Positions 33,843-42,723 of a DNA stretch of 64,000 nt are shown in pieces (position 1 is the first letter of the stretch; each line of letters opens with the position of its first letter). Origin of the DNA: Bog-366 sp963722555 (GTDB taxonomy: Bacteria; Acidobacteriota; Terriglobia; UBA7540). The DNA is taken from contig CAVRNQ010000007.1 of NCBI GenBank assembly GCA_963722555.1, positions 1,240,001 through 1,304,000 on the forward strand, written 5' to 3'. The notes beneath the pieces were generated by a model. It was not told the origin of the DNA. It did not search any database and saw only the letters and a program-made list of their open reading frames with translations. The translations under genes were made by a program, and so were the position numbers.

Positions 33843-34559
33843 ATGGGTCCGAACATGAGCGCTGATTTGAAGAAGCCTCTCGCTGTCGTGTTGGCCAGCG
33901 GGGGCATGGACAGTTGCGTGACCACCGCGATGGCGGATCTCGACTATCGTCTCGCCATGCTCCACGTGGCTTACGGGCAGCGGACGGAAGCTCGCGAACT
34001 CTGCGCCTTCCACGCGCTGGCAGACTTCTATAAGGCGGACCATCGGCTGGTGTGCCGGCTGGACCACCTATGGCAGATCGGCGGTTCCAGCTTGACCGAT
34101 CCTGACATCACAGTGGAGCGAGCCAACCTGGAACGGCGGGATATCCCCACGAGCTACGTTCCCTTCCGCAACGCGCATTTCCTTGCCATCGCCGTTTCCT
34201 GGGGCGAGGTGTTGGGAGCGCGCAAGATTTTCATCGGCGCAGTGGCGGAAGACAGTTCCGGATATCCCGATTGCCGCCCGGAATACTATGCCGCGTTCAA
34301 CCGCGTGATCGCCGCCGGGACCAAGCCCGAGACGCAACTCGAAATCGTGACGCCGGTGATCCACATGCGGAAGAGTGAGATCGTGCGCCGGGGCAGGGAA
34401 TTGGGCGCTCCCTTCGCGCTCACCTGGTCGTGTTACCAGGGTCAGGACGCGGCGTGTGGGGTGTGCGATAGCTGTGCTCTGCGCTTGCGAGCCTTCCAGG
34501 AAGCCGGCCTTGAAGACCCCATCCCCTACGCCCAGCGCCCCCCTTACGCGCGGCCCTAG
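33843..34559 (+). CDS. queC: 7-cyano-7-deazaguanine synthase QueC
   Basis: 238 residues. ATP-dependent conversion of CDG to preQ0. The PP-loop is LASGGMDS (18-24). The substrate block is VAEDSSGYPDCRPEYY, and the C-terminal zinc site is CYQ...CGVCDSCALR. An ATG four codons later (33855) is an alternative start; neither has a good ribosome site, because the right heptamer arm lies immediately upstream. Completes queD-queE-queC. queF, tgt and queA are not in the window. Confidence 0.95.
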   Translation: MGPNMSADLKKPLAVVLASGGMDSCVTTAMADLDYRLAMLHVAYGQRTEARELCAFHALADFYKADHRLVCRLDHLWQIGGSSLTDPDITVERANLERRDIPTSYVPFRNAHFLAIAVSWGEVLGARKIFIGAVAEDSSGYPDCRPEYYAAFNRVIAAGTKPETQLEIVTPVIHMRKSEIVRRGRELGAPFALTWSCYQGQDAACGVCDSCALRLRAFQEAGLEDPIPYAQRPPYARP

Positions 34560-34712
34560 CTGGTCAGTTTCCGCGGGTGGCGCAGACATTGCTTCGTATG
34601 TATGCGCCCCACGAACACAGGCAATACCTCCGCCCCTGCGGCCCGCGCAGGCGTCGCGCTGCCTGCTCCGAGTTGTTTTGCTATTCAGCTCACGATAGCT
34701 TAGAATCCGGCC

Positions 34713-34946
34713 ATGCAATCAAGACCCGCAATTCGATTCCTCCTTTCGGCGCTGGTGGGGGCTGGGCTAATCCCCTTGCAGGCGCGCGCCGGCGACAACG
34801 GGACCGCGGCGATTGTCGGGACCTGGACGGCGGAGGCGCAAGGGCGCGCCCAGGGTGTGTGTATTAACACCCTCTCACAGGAGCGCTCCACGGCCGGCAT
34901 GAACACGGTTGTGGTGCACGAAATGCAATTGGCAGGAAAACGCTAA
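34713..34946 (+). CDS. Possible small secreted protein
   Basis: 77 residues beginning with a credible signal peptide (RFLLSALVGAGLIPLQARAG) and then a short soluble part starting TAAIVGTWTAEAQGR, reminiscent of lipocalin-like or secreted-protein starts, which may be truncated. No family was recognised and no strong ribosome site is visible. A TAGAAT box lies about ten bases before the ATG. It may be the 5' remnant of a longer gene. Confidence 0.35.
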   Translation: MQSRPAIRFLLSALVGAGLIPLQARAGDNGTAAIVGTWTAEAQGRAQGVCINTLSQERSTAGMNTVVVHEMQLAGKR

Positions 34947-35042
34947 ACACGCCGCGGCCGGGAATGGGACGCGTCCTTGTTCCAGCGCCCATGTTTTTGA
35001 AGGGGACGGGCCCACCCGGGCCGGCGGCGAGGGGAGGCTTCA

Positions 35043-36857
35043 ATGAACTCACGAAGGACCAGTGGCAAGATCCTGACTTCTTTATTCATATTCCTGATGG
35101 CCTTTTTCGTGGTGCTTGCACGTAGTTGGGCACAGGAGGCCGAAAGCAAGAAGAAGACGGAAAAAGTCCGGGCGGTTAAGACCACCACTCCGCCACCCAA
35201 AACCAAAAAGCTGCCTCCCCCTCCGCGGTCGTCGCTGGGCGCGGCACATCCCAACGTTTCAGTGCAGCATGTGCAGCCCGGTGAGGCTGGGGTCAAGCCG
35301 GTCGGCGGCGGGAATACTAATCCCCGGCCCGAACTACTCAATCGCCGGGAGACTATCAACCCGAAGGTCGTGACGCCCGCCGGTGCGGGGACGAATCCCC
35401 CGCCCGTGGTACGCGAACGCCGGGAGACTATCAACCCGAAGGTCGTGACGCCCGCTGGTGCGGGAACGAATCCCCCGCCCGTGATACGCGATCGCCGGGA
35501 GATTGCCAACCCAGCAGTCAGGCCGCTGGGTGGTCCGGGCGCTAATCCCTCGACGGCTTTTCACCGGGTTCCCGCTGTGACCCCGCCGCCGTTCCGGCCG
35601 CCTCCGAATGTCAAAGGAAACAAGGGGCCAGAGGGGGTCGTAACCTACGCCCACGCGGATGGTCGGCGCTGGGTGGTTGACAGGAACAACCATGTCCAAG
35701 GTTTCTCCAAGCCGGGCATGGAAGCGCGATTCCGTGAGAATGGAAGGGTCAGTTCTCTCCGTGTCACTCGCCCGAACGGCGAGATGACCGTCAGGCGGCC
35801 CCTCCAGGGCGGACGCCAAACGGTGGTGGTGCGGCCCTCAGGAGTCCGAGTGGTCACTTATGGACGGAACCGTGGGTACCTCGAGCGGCCGCTGCCGCAG
35901 CCCGGGGGCTACATCGGGCGAACCTACGTCGTCGGGAACCGGACCACGGTGGTCGTCTACCGGACGTATCACTACCGGGAGATCGTCTACTACCGTTACG
36001 TGCCGGCCTATCGCTACCATCCGCGGTTTTACCGGTGGGCCTACGATCCGTGGCGCGCCCCGGTGGTTTACTCTTGGGGCTGGGGTCCAGCGCCGTGGTA
36101 TGGGTACTACGGAGGCTATTTCGCTCCCGCCCCTGCCTACCCGACTGCAGCTCTGTGGCTGACGGATTTCCTGCTGGCAGAAAACCTCAGGCTCGCGTAC
36201 GAGAACCGCAGGGAAGCACAGAGGGAAAATGATTATGAAGAGGCGGTGGCTACGCCGGAGGTGCAGCCCGGACCACAAGGGGTCACGCTTACCCCTGAGG
36301 TGAAGGCGGCGATCGCCGCAGAGGTCAGACAGCAGATTGCGGCTGAACAAGCGGAGACCGCCCAGCCCGTTCCGCCCGGTGGTCCGCCGCCGCAGCCGAC
36401 CAGTGAAGTGGCGCCGCCGGCCCTGGATCCCCAGCAGCGCATTTTCGTAGTCTCCATGAACCTCGACGCATCCGTGGCCGGACAGCCCTGCGCGCTGACT
36501 CCGGGAGATATCCTCTTGCGCACGGGAGACAGTGTGGTGGATGGGAACCAGGTCGCGGTGAATGTTCTTTCCAGCAAGCCGGGCGACTGCCCCGCGAACT
36601 CCTCCACGGAGATTGGCGTCGCCGATCTGCAAGAGATGCACAACCAGTTCCGACAGCAAATTGACGGAGGACTTAAGAACCTCGCGGAGACTCAGGGGCA
36701 GAATGGCCTGCCGGCAGGTCCCCCTGCTGATATGCGCGCGGTTCCCGAAGGAACGGCGCCAGTGGATCAGAGCGCAGCGCCCGATTTGGCACAGCAGCAA
36801 GCGGATGCCGACCAGGCCGAGGCAGATGCGACACAAGGCGAGAGTGGCGGCAGCTAG
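35043..36857 (+). CDS. Secreted Tyr/Trp/Pro-rich protein with 25-residue tandem repeats
   Basis: 604 residues, ATG preceded by GGGGAGG. A signal peptide or anchor covers about 9-30. The N-terminal third is basic and Pro-rich and contains about three 25-residue tandem repeats (core RRETINPKVVTPAGAGTNPP). The middle carries a beta-rich segment and an extreme Tyr/Trp cluster (YREIVYYRYVPAYRYHPRFY and later YGYYGGYFAPAPAY). The C-terminal part has a possible soluble domain (VKAAIAAEVRQQIAAEQ and DILLRTGDSV) and an acidic tail. No family name assigned. Likely periplasmic or surface-located. Confidence 0.7.
   Translation: MNSRRTSGKILTSLFIFLMAFFVVLARSWAQEAESKKKTEKVRAVKTTTPPPKTKKLPPPPRSSLGAAHPNVSVQHVQPGEAGVKPVGGGNTNPRPELLNRRETINPKVVTPAGAGTNPPPVVRERRETINPKVVTPAGAGTNPPPVIRDRREIANPAVRPLGGPGANPSTAFHRVPAVTPPPFRPPPNVKGNKGPEGVVTYAHADGRRWVVDRNNHVQGFSKPGMEARFRENGRVSSLRVTRPNGEMTVRRPLQGGRQTVVVRPSGVRVVTYGRNRGYLERPLPQPGGYIGRTYVVGNRTTVVVYRTYHYREIVYYRYVPAYRYHPRFYRWAYDPWRAPVVYSWGWGPAPWYGYYGGYFAPAPAYPTAALWLTDFLLAENLRLAYENRREAQRENDYEEAVATPEVQPGPQGVTLTPEVKAAIAAEVRQQIAAEQAETAQPVPPGGPPPQPTSEVAPPALDPQQRIFVVSMNLDASVAGQPCALTPGDILLRTGDSVVDGNQVAVNVLSSKPGDCPANSSTEIGVADLQEMHNQFRQQIDGGLKNLAETQGQNGLPAGPPADMRAVPEGTAPVDQSAAPDLAQQQADADQAEADATQGESGGS
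35343..35567 (+). repeat. 75-bp tandem repeat, about three copies
   Basis: The block starting CGCCGGGAGACTATCAACCC at 35343 recurs at 35418 and, more diverged, at 35493, so the period is exactly 75 bases (25 codons). It lies in frame inside the secreted Tyr/Trp-rich gene. The first two copies are nearly identical at DNA level, suggesting a recent duplication. Confidence 0.92.
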
Positions 36858-37151
36858 GAGCCGTCCCTCCTGGGCCGCAAGAAAAGCGGGCGGGCCCTGA
36901 ACCACACCAAGTCGTCAAGGGGCCCGCTGGTGTAGACAGACTGTGTGAAAACGTGCCCCGACTCGCGGCAGCGTCGCTTGGCGCCTGCCCCGATGCGATG
37001 AGGGTATTGCCTGCCTGCAGCCGGGGTGAAGGATCGGCTATTTCGGCAATTGACGCCGGGCCGTGGTTCGTGCGATTCTTCGCTCGCCTCAGAACGACGG
37101 TGCGGCGGCTGGATCGTTGCCTCCGCTCCGCCCCGACAAGCAGCTTATTTG

Positions 37152-37181
37152 TTGAGTCTGAGCATCCAAAAACGTTAGAAT
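37152..37181 (+). promoter_or_regulatory. Candidate sigma-70 promoter for the TPR gene
   Basis: TTGAGT (37152-37157), 18 bases, TAGAAT (37176-37181), then AGAGGAGG and the ATG at 37214. The rest of 36858-37151 contains only a degraded half-copy of the hairpin repeat (near 37073-37098). Confidence 0.5.
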
Positions 37182-37213
37182 AGGACGACTTGTATTTGAC
37201 AGAGGAGGCACTT

Positions 37214-38314
37214 ATGTCTAGTGTGTGGGCGCGCAGGGTGATGGGGGTTGCGATCATCCTCGCGGCGTTTTTGACCTGCGTTCCGGTTTTTGCGCAAACC
37301 GGAGGCTTGACGGGCAAGTGCACGGGTCCAGAGGCTGTCCCGTTGGCGGGTTACACGGTCCTGATTGAGCGCACGGAAATCAAATGGAGTTCCAAGGTCA
37401 AGACCAATAAGAAAGGTGAATACATCTATATTGGCTTGGCGCCAGGGAACTACAAACTCACGCTCCTGGACCCCGGCGGTAAGACGGTATTCAACATTTC
37501 GAACCATGTGGGGATTGGCGACCCCACCCAGGTCGACTTTGACATGGGGAAGGAAGTGGCGAATGCCAAGAAAGACCAGGAAGCCAACCCCGAGTTCCAG
37601 CGCAAGAAGATGGAAGAGGACAAGGAACAGAAGACCTTCACAGGCTTAAAGCAGCTCTTTGACCAAGGCCAATTGCTCTATGACCAGAAGCGATACATCG
37701 AAGCGGCTGGCATGTTCGAGCAGGCGCTACCGCTGGCCAAGGAGAAGAACGTTCCGGTGATCATGGCGCGCTTGGCGGAGTCTTACGGGAAGGCTGCGGC
37801 CACAGAGACAAGTGCGGATGCCCGCAAGCAGGACCAGGATAAGGCTTTCGATTACTACCAGAAGGCTCTCCAAGTGAATCCCAGTGACCCGGCGCTGCAC
37901 AACAACCTGGGCAGCCTCTACGCGGATATGGGCAAGGTGACGGAGGCCCAGGCGGAGTTTCAGAAAGCTGCGGAATTGAACCCCACCGCAGCGTCAACCT
38001 ATTATTACAACATGGGCGTCATCCTGGTGAACAAGGGCAAGATGGATGAAGCGGCGGTGGCGCTTAAGAAGTGCATGGATAGCGATCCCAATAACGCCCA
38101 GGCCTGGTACTGGTACGGCATGGCCCTGCTGGGAAAGGCGGAGTACAAACCCGATGGTACGGTGGTCCCGGCTCCGGGTACTTTGGAAGCCTTCCAGACT
38201 TACCTGAAGCTCGATCCTAAAGGGCAGTGGGCGTCCGCTGCGCAGGCCAGCCTGGATCAACTCCAAGGCAAGGTCGATATAGAGTACAAGGCTCCCAAGA
38301 AAACCAAGAAGTAG
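37214..38314 (+). CDS. Secreted TPR protein with N-terminal carboxypeptidase-regulatory-like domain
   Basis: 366 residues from ATG 37214 (AGAGGAGG just upstream; the frame also opens at 37190). The signal peptide ends near PVFAQ. Residues about 30-110 form a beta-sandwich of the carboxypeptidase-regulatory/DUF2012-like kind (VPLAGYTVLIERT, GEYIYIGLAPGNYKLTL). A charged linker leads into three to four TPR units (FDQGQLLYDQKRYIEAAGMFEQAL, ALHNNLGSLYADMGKVTEAQ, YYNMGVILVNKGKMDEAAVAL). Probably a periplasmic scaffold. No partner identified. A strong terminator follows. Confidence 0.85.
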   Translation: MSSVWARRVMGVAIILAAFLTCVPVFAQTGGLTGKCTGPEAVPLAGYTVLIERTEIKWSSKVKTNKKGEYIYIGLAPGNYKLTLLDPGGKTVFNISNHVGIGDPTQVDFDMGKEVANAKKDQEANPEFQRKKMEEDKEQKTFTGLKQLFDQGQLLYDQKRYIEAAGMFEQALPLAKEKNVPVIMARLAESYGKAAATETSADARKQDQDKAFDYYQKALQVNPSDPALHNNLGSLYADMGKVTEAQAEFQKAAELNPTAASTYYYNMGVILVNKGKMDEAAVALKKCMDSDPNNAQAWYWYGMALLGKAEYKPDGTVVPAPGTLEAFQTYLKLDPKGQWASAAQASLDQLQGKVDIEYKAPKKTKK

Positions 38315-38333
38315 TTCGGGCTCGCAAATCAAG

Positions 38334-38372
38334 GCCCCGCAGTTCCGTCCTCTCACGCTGCGGGGCTTTTTT
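38334..38372 (+). terminator. Intrinsic terminator after the TPR gene
   Basis: Perfect 9-bp stem GCCCCGCAG / CTGCGGGGC (38334-38342, 38358-38366) with a 15-base loop and six Ts directly after. Confidence 0.95.
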
Positions 38373-38388
38373 GTCGGCAGGGACGATT

Positions 38389-39045
38389 ATGAAACGACCT
38401 TTCCTGATCTGTGCTTGCCTCGGACTCGCCGTGCAGCCGCTCCTCGCAGACACCATCTTCCAGGCCACGGCCCAGGGCAAGCAGCAGGTGTTGCAACGCG
38501 ACGCCATTGTCATTCAGGAAGATTCGTCCTTCGTGGTCTATAAGCACTTTGACCTCAAAGAACGCCGCGTTACCAAGGTGCGCTTGAATAGAGGCAGCTT
38601 GGCTTATTACGTCCAGACCAGCAATGCCGAGCAGCGCGCGCAGATCGTGGAAGTATGGAAGCGCTTCGGGTTCAAAGCCACCGTAACGGATCAGGCCGGC
38701 AAGACTACGCGCCTCTTTGATTTCTATCTGGACTTCTACCCCCCGGGAGGCCGTGGGTCGCTGCTTGAGTCAGTGCCCCCACGCACCGCCTTCCCCTTAC
38801 TGCTCGACCAAGGCGGCGCGGATGAGTTCGATTTTTTTAAGATCGATCACATCGGTATTCAGGGTGACCGGCTGAGCCTCACCTTGCGCGAAGGCAAAAC
38901 GCTCGAGGGAAAATTTCTGATGCCGACGAAGCAGCCCGCGGAGGTGCGCGTCCTGGGAATTACCGATCACTACGACCCCGCCGGCCCAGAGGTCTTTGAC
39001 TTTTCCGTCCCGCTCTCGCAGTTGAAGTTGATTGCGTTGGATTAG
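38389..39045 (+). CDS. Secreted protein of unknown function
   Basis: 218 residues with a signal peptide (KRPFLICACLGLAVQPLLA, cut before DT). The mature part is beta-rich with no recognised domain. Notable segments are DAIVIQEDSSFVVYKHFDLKE, RLFDFYLDFYPPGGRG and a C-terminal FDFSVPLSQLKLIALD. Two central segments resemble a repeated beta module (GDRLSLTLREGKTLEGKFLMP). The real start is after the terminator; the longer open frame upstream overlaps the TPR gene and is not used. Confidence 0.75.
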   Translation: MKRPFLICACLGLAVQPLLADTIFQATAQGKQQVLQRDAIVIQEDSSFVVYKHFDLKERRVTKVRLNRGSLAYYVQTSNAEQRAQIVEVWKRFGFKATVTDQAGKTTRLFDFYLDFYPPGGRGSLLESVPPRTAFPLLLDQGGADEFDFFKIDHIGIQGDRLSLTLREGKTLEGKFLMPTKQPAEVRVLGITDHYDPAGPEVFDFSVPLSQLKLIALD

Positions 39046-39092
39046 CACGAATTCCTCACCGCGCGGGGACGGTTTTGGGGGGCTGCCGGAAA

Positions 39093-39317
39093 GGGGGGCC
39101 TTCACAGGCCGCGGAAAAACTCCTCGGGACCGTCATTCTGAGGAGCCGCAGGCGACGAAGAATCTCGCATTGCCATGAAAATGCACAGACCGAGGTCCTT
39201 CGCGCAGTTTATCCTGAGCGGGCAGAGCGAGATTCTTCGCTTCGCTCAGAATGACAGCGAAGGACTCAGGATGACACCAGGGAAGTGTTTTTCCGCAGCC
39301 TGTAAACCCCCGCCTTC
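39093..39317. repeat. Nested hairpin repeat between secreted-protein and dodecin genes
   Basis: Outer arms CACAGGC-CGCGGAAAAAC and TTTTTCCGCAGCCTGT. Inner arms GTCATTCTGAGGAGCC / GCTTCGCTCAGAATGACAGCG, plus a central imperfect hairpin. Same family as 19736-19926, 42503-42672 and 46539-46709. Confidence 0.85.
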
Positions 39318-39389
39318 ACACCTGCTGGTGCGGGAACCTGCCCCTTGTTAGTGGTTCCCTATTCCCTGCCACCCGCCTTCGGCCCGCCG

Positions 39390-39596
39390 TTACCGTTCCA
39401 GCTTGAAGCCGATCTTGATTGTGACCTGGAATTCCGCGACCTTACCCTCGGCGACGCGCCCACGCATCTCGACCACTTCGAACCAGGACATGTGCCGAAT
39501 GGTCTTGGCCGCCTCGGCGACGGCCACCCGCACGGCCTCCGCAAAGCTGGTCGGAGATGTTCCCACTACTTCCGTGACCTTGAAGACTTCTGCCAT
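39390..39596 (-). CDS. Dodecin (flavin-binding small protein)
   Basis: 68 residues from ATG 39596, with GGAGG eight bases upstream. Matches dodecin along its whole length: VFKVTEVVGTSPTSFAEAV, then the flavin-stacking Trp in HMSWFEVVEMRGRV, and the C-terminal strand VTIKIGFKLER. Dodecins form 12-mers that store flavin. Single gene, divergent from the ABC transporter operon. Confidence 0.95.
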   Translation of the reverse strand: MAEVFKVTEVVGTSPTSFAEAVRVAVAEAAKTIRHMSWFEVVEMRGRVAEGKVAEFQVTIKIGFKLER

Positions 39597-39844
39597 GCTG
39601 CCTACCTCCGCGCTTGGAATGAATGCGCCCCGCCGGAGTATTTTACACTTCTCCGCGTCGGGTGGAAGAGCAAAGGCAACCGCGGATTCTTGCCCGCGGG
39701 CCGGTGTTCGAGGCTCCTGGCAAGCTGATGTTGCCCCGAAAGGGGCTCGCGGAGCTTCCCCGTTCTCTGCTTGCCAGACAATAGAGCGCTCCCGAAGTTT
39801 GGATTTCAGGATAAAATGCTGACTTGGCAGTCGGGACGGACACC

Positions 39845-40864
39845 ATGAAACCAGCACTCCCGCAGGACAGGACGGGCGCAGCCGTAGAGGTCGAGGAACT
39901 CCGCAAGTGCTTTAACTCTTTTTGCGCCGTTGACAATTTGAGTTTTACCGTGGAATACGGCGAAGTGTTCGGCCTCCTGGGTCCGAACGGGGCGGGGAAG
40001 TCCACCCTGATTCGCGTGCTCACCACCCTGCTGCCCCCGACCTCCGGCCGGGCGCGCATCCTCGGCTACGACGTCGTCCGCCAGGCCGACCGAGTTCGCA
40101 AAGCCATCGGGGTCATTCCCCAGGCCATGACCTCCGATCTCGACCTGAGCGCCATGGAGAACATGCAGATCTTCGCCAAGCTCTACGGCGTTCCGCGCGA
40201 GCGCCGCGTCAAAGTGGCCCGGGATCTCCTGCAGGCGGTTGACCTGGCGCCTTGGGCAGACAAACCCGTGAAGAATTTTTCGGGAGGCATGCGGCGACGC
40301 CTGGAAATCGCGCGCGGGCTCGTGCACGAGCCGCGCATCTTCTTTCTCGACGAACCCACCACGGGCCTCGACCCCGCCTCACGCGTGGCCGTGTGGGAAA
40401 TGCTCATGAAGCTCAAGAAGCAGCGGGAACTCACCATCCTGCTGACCACGCACTACATGGATGAGGCCGACCGGCTCTGCAACCGCATTGCCATCGTGGA
40501 TCACGGCAAGCTGGTCGCGCTGGATTCGCCGCTCAAGTTGAAGGCTTCCATCCCGGGAAACAACATTTTGGAGGTCAGTTTTTCGCGCCTTCCGGAGGGC
40601 TGGCTGGAGACCATGAAGAACCTCCCGGATGTGCAGAGTGTGAAATCTGACGACCACGTGTTTCGCATCGGGTCCAATAACGGGCCCAAGACGACCGTGG
40701 CCCTCATGGAGGCAGCCCGGGAAGCGCAACTGGAGATCACCTCGCTTTCCGTGCAGAGCACCACGCTCGACGATGTTTTCATGCACTACACCGGGCGGCA
40801 GTTGCGGGATGCCTTACAGGATGCGCTCGGATATGATTCCAGTTTTTTCTACCAGCGGAAATAA
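39845..40864 (+). CDS. ABC-2 type exporter, ATP-binding subunit
   Basis: 339 residues. Walker A GPNGAGKST, Q-loop region IPQAMTS, signature FSGGMRRRLEIA, Walker B IFFLDEPTTGLD and H-loop TTHYMDEAD are all standard, in the DrrA/CcmA-like ABC-2 class. The C-terminal 90 residues form the family's extra regulatory domain (EVSFSRLPEGWLETMKNL). The ATG at 39845 is preferred over a TTG at 39824. The permease gene follows 12 bases later. Substrate unknown (drug, polysaccharide or lipid are the usual choices). Confidence 0.92.
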   Translation: MKPALPQDRTGAAVEVEELRKCFNSFCAVDNLSFTVEYGEVFGLLGPNGAGKSTLIRVLTTLLPPTSGRARILGYDVVRQADRVRKAIGVIPQAMTSDLDLSAMENMQIFAKLYGVPRERRVKVARDLLQAVDLAPWADKPVKNFSGGMRRRLEIARGLVHEPRIFFLDEPTTGLDPASRVAVWEMLMKLKKQRELTILLTTHYMDEADRLCNRIAIVDHGKLVALDSPLKLKASIPGNNILEVSFSRLPEGWLETMKNLPDVQSVKSDDHVFRIGSNNGPKTTVALMEAAREAQLEITSLSVQSTTLDDVFMHYTGRQLRDALQDALGYDSSFFYQRK

Positions 40865-40876
40865 GGGCAGAAGACG

Positions 40877-41989
40877 ATGCATCGAATCCTGGCTCTGATT
40901 GAACGCGACATGCGCAAGTTCATACGCAGCCCCACGCTCATCGTGGTGTCGATGTTTTTTCCGCTCGTGCAACTGGTGGTCCTGGGATACGCCTTTGGCG
41001 GGAAGATCAAGGATCTGCGCGTGGGCATCGTCGATCAGGACCATGGGATACCCACGGTGAAGCTGCGGGAGATGTGCGGAGCCATTGCCGCCAACGCTCG
41101 CACTTTTGAGACTGTGGAATACCACGACCCCCAGAAGGCCTTGACGGATTTGCGGGAAGGGCGCATCAATGGCGTGTTGAACGTCCCTCCGGATTTTTCC
41201 CGCCGTTATCTGGCCAAAGATGCGCCGCAGGTTGCCCTGGTCGAGGACAACACCGACAACTTTGCCGTCGGTGCGCTGGAGGGAGGGTTCAGCGAGCTCA
41301 TCGGCGCCTTCAATCAAGGCGGCAGCCAGCCCCGCGTCCCCTCCGGGGTCACGCTCTCTGTCGTGGAGCTTTATCCTTACGTTCCCTATATCCAATACCT
41401 TCTGCCGGGATCGATTGTTCTGGCAATCTTTGTCTCAGCGATGATTGGAGGAGGTATTATCTTTATTGACGATAAAGCCCGCGGGCTCCATGAAGGCTAC
41501 CTCGTGACCCCGATTTCCAAATTCGAACTTATTCTCGGCTTCAATCTCTCCGGGGCGATCAAGGCTTTCATGGCCGGGCTGGTTCTGGCCACCCTGGGAT
41601 CGATCATCGCCGGTATTCCCAATCCGCTGGACCCCCTCCGGCTGCTCAAGCTGCTGCTCGTGATTGTGGCCACTTCCCTGGCTCTCATCAGCATGATGTT
41701 TCTCCTGATGGTCAGGGTCAGCGACCCCCTGGTGCCGCGGGCCACCTTCGGCGTCCTCAACACGCTGCTGTTTTTCCCGAGCGGCGCCGTCTATCCGGTC
41801 TACGGATTCCCCACCTGGATGAAAGTGATTTCGAAAGGGGACCCCTTCACCTACGCCGTACACGCCTTCAAGACTCTGCTGCTTAAGAACACCGGGATCA
41901 TGGCCATTGCCGGGGACCTGCTCTATCTGGGCGTTTTCACGGTGGTGAGTATGTTTGCGGCCACGGTCCTTTTCAAGCGCTCGCTCTGA
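40877..41989 (+). CDS. ABC-2 type exporter, permease subunit
   Basis: 370 residues of the YhgE/YadH-like ABC-2 permease family. First membrane helix near 17-41 (SPTLIVVSMFFPLVQLVVLGYAF), then a large extracytoplasmic loop (42-175) with VGIVDQDHG and an NVPPDFSR block. Five more helices follow (about 178-365), with LLFFPSGAVYPVYGFPTWM in the position of the conserved FPLS-type motif. Partner of the ATPase just upstream. Confidence 0.92.
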   Translation: MHRILALIERDMRKFIRSPTLIVVSMFFPLVQLVVLGYAFGGKIKDLRVGIVDQDHGIPTVKLREMCGAIAANARTFETVEYHDPQKALTDLREGRINGVLNVPPDFSRRYLAKDAPQVALVEDNTDNFAVGALEGGFSELIGAFNQGGSQPRVPSGVTLSVVELYPYVPYIQYLLPGSIVLAIFVSAMIGGGIIFIDDKARGLHEGYLVTPISKFELILGFNLSGAIKAFMAGLVLATLGSIIAGIPNPLDPLRLLKLLLVIVATSLALISMMFLLMVRVSDPLVPRATFGVLNTLLFFPSGAVYPVYGFPTWMKVISKGDPFTYAVHAFKTLLLKNTGIMAIAGDLLYLGVFTVVSMFAATVLFKRSL

Positions 41990-42078
41990 GCGCCACCGGC
42001 CACTGGGCGGGGGCATCCAAACCTGATGACGGTGTCACGGGGTTCGCTTATACTCTTACCCCTCTGGAGGAATTGTCG

Positions 42079-42480
42079 ATGACCCTGCTGGATGCCACCC
42101 CCCCCAAGCAGCCTCGCAAGATAGGACGCTATGTTCTCCTGGCCCTGGTGATCATTATCGTCGGTGGAATGGCCTATATCCTGCTCCGCAACTTTCCCGA
42201 AGAGCGCGCCGTCTCACGTTTCCTCACCACGCTCGAGCAAGGGAACTATCAGGAAGCTTACCGGCTCTGGCAGCCCAGCGCCTCCTACTCCTACCAGGAT
42301 TTCATTCACGACTGGGGCGAGCAGGGTGACTACGGCAAGATCCGTACCTTCAAGATCCTGGGCTCGCGCTCCAAAGGTCCGCAGACGGTTATCGTCACGA
42401 TCACTATCAACAACCAACAACCCCCCCTGGAACTGCTCGTCGATCGCCAGACCAAAGGCCTCGCCTATTCGATATTTTGA
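42079..42480 (+). CDS. Small membrane-anchored protein of unknown function
   Basis: 133 residues from ATG 42079 (GGAGG eight bases upstream; a TTG two codons earlier is worse). One membrane helix near 18-38 (YVLLALVIIIVGGMAYILL), then an extracytoplasmic domain of about 90 residues with FLTTLEQGNYQEAYRLW followed by a beta-rich end, resembling NTF2-like/DUF4878-type accessory folds. It lies 89 bases after the ABC permease on the same strand and could be in its operon. Confidence 0.75.
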   Translation: MTLLDATPPKQPRKIGRYVLLALVIIIVGGMAYILLRNFPEERAVSRFLTTLEQGNYQEAYRLWQPSASYSYQDFIHDWGEQGDYGKIRTFKILGSRSKGPQTVIVTITINNQQPPLELLVDRQTKGLAYSIF

Positions 42481-42502
42481 AACGCGGGAGTCTGAAGACA
42501 GG

Positions 42503-42672
42503 GCTTTGCAGGCGGCGGAAAAGCTCGTAGGCGCGCTTACCTTGTCATTCTGAGCGAGCGCAGCGAGCGAAGAACCCCCGTAGTTCTCTTCTGATCCGAG
42601 CGAACTGCAGAGGTTCTTCGCTTCGCTCAGAATGACAGCGCCTACGGTCCTTTCCGCCGCCTGTTTGACCCC
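42503..42672. repeat. Nested hairpin repeat before the GT9 gene
   Basis: GCAGGCGGCGGAAAAGCTCGTAGGCGC and its inverse near the end (GCGCCTACGG...TTTCCGCCGCCTG), with CATTCTGAGCGAGCGCAGCG and TTCGCTCAGAATGACAG inside. Confidence 0.85.
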
Positions 42673-42723
42673 TGCGCAGGCCCTTGCCCGCCACCGGTCT
42701 CGATCCCCAGTCGCGCTCAGGAA

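Noticed and set aside
39690..39720. tRNA-like GTTCGAGGC stretch
   Set aside because: No acceptor or anticodon stems could be built around it.
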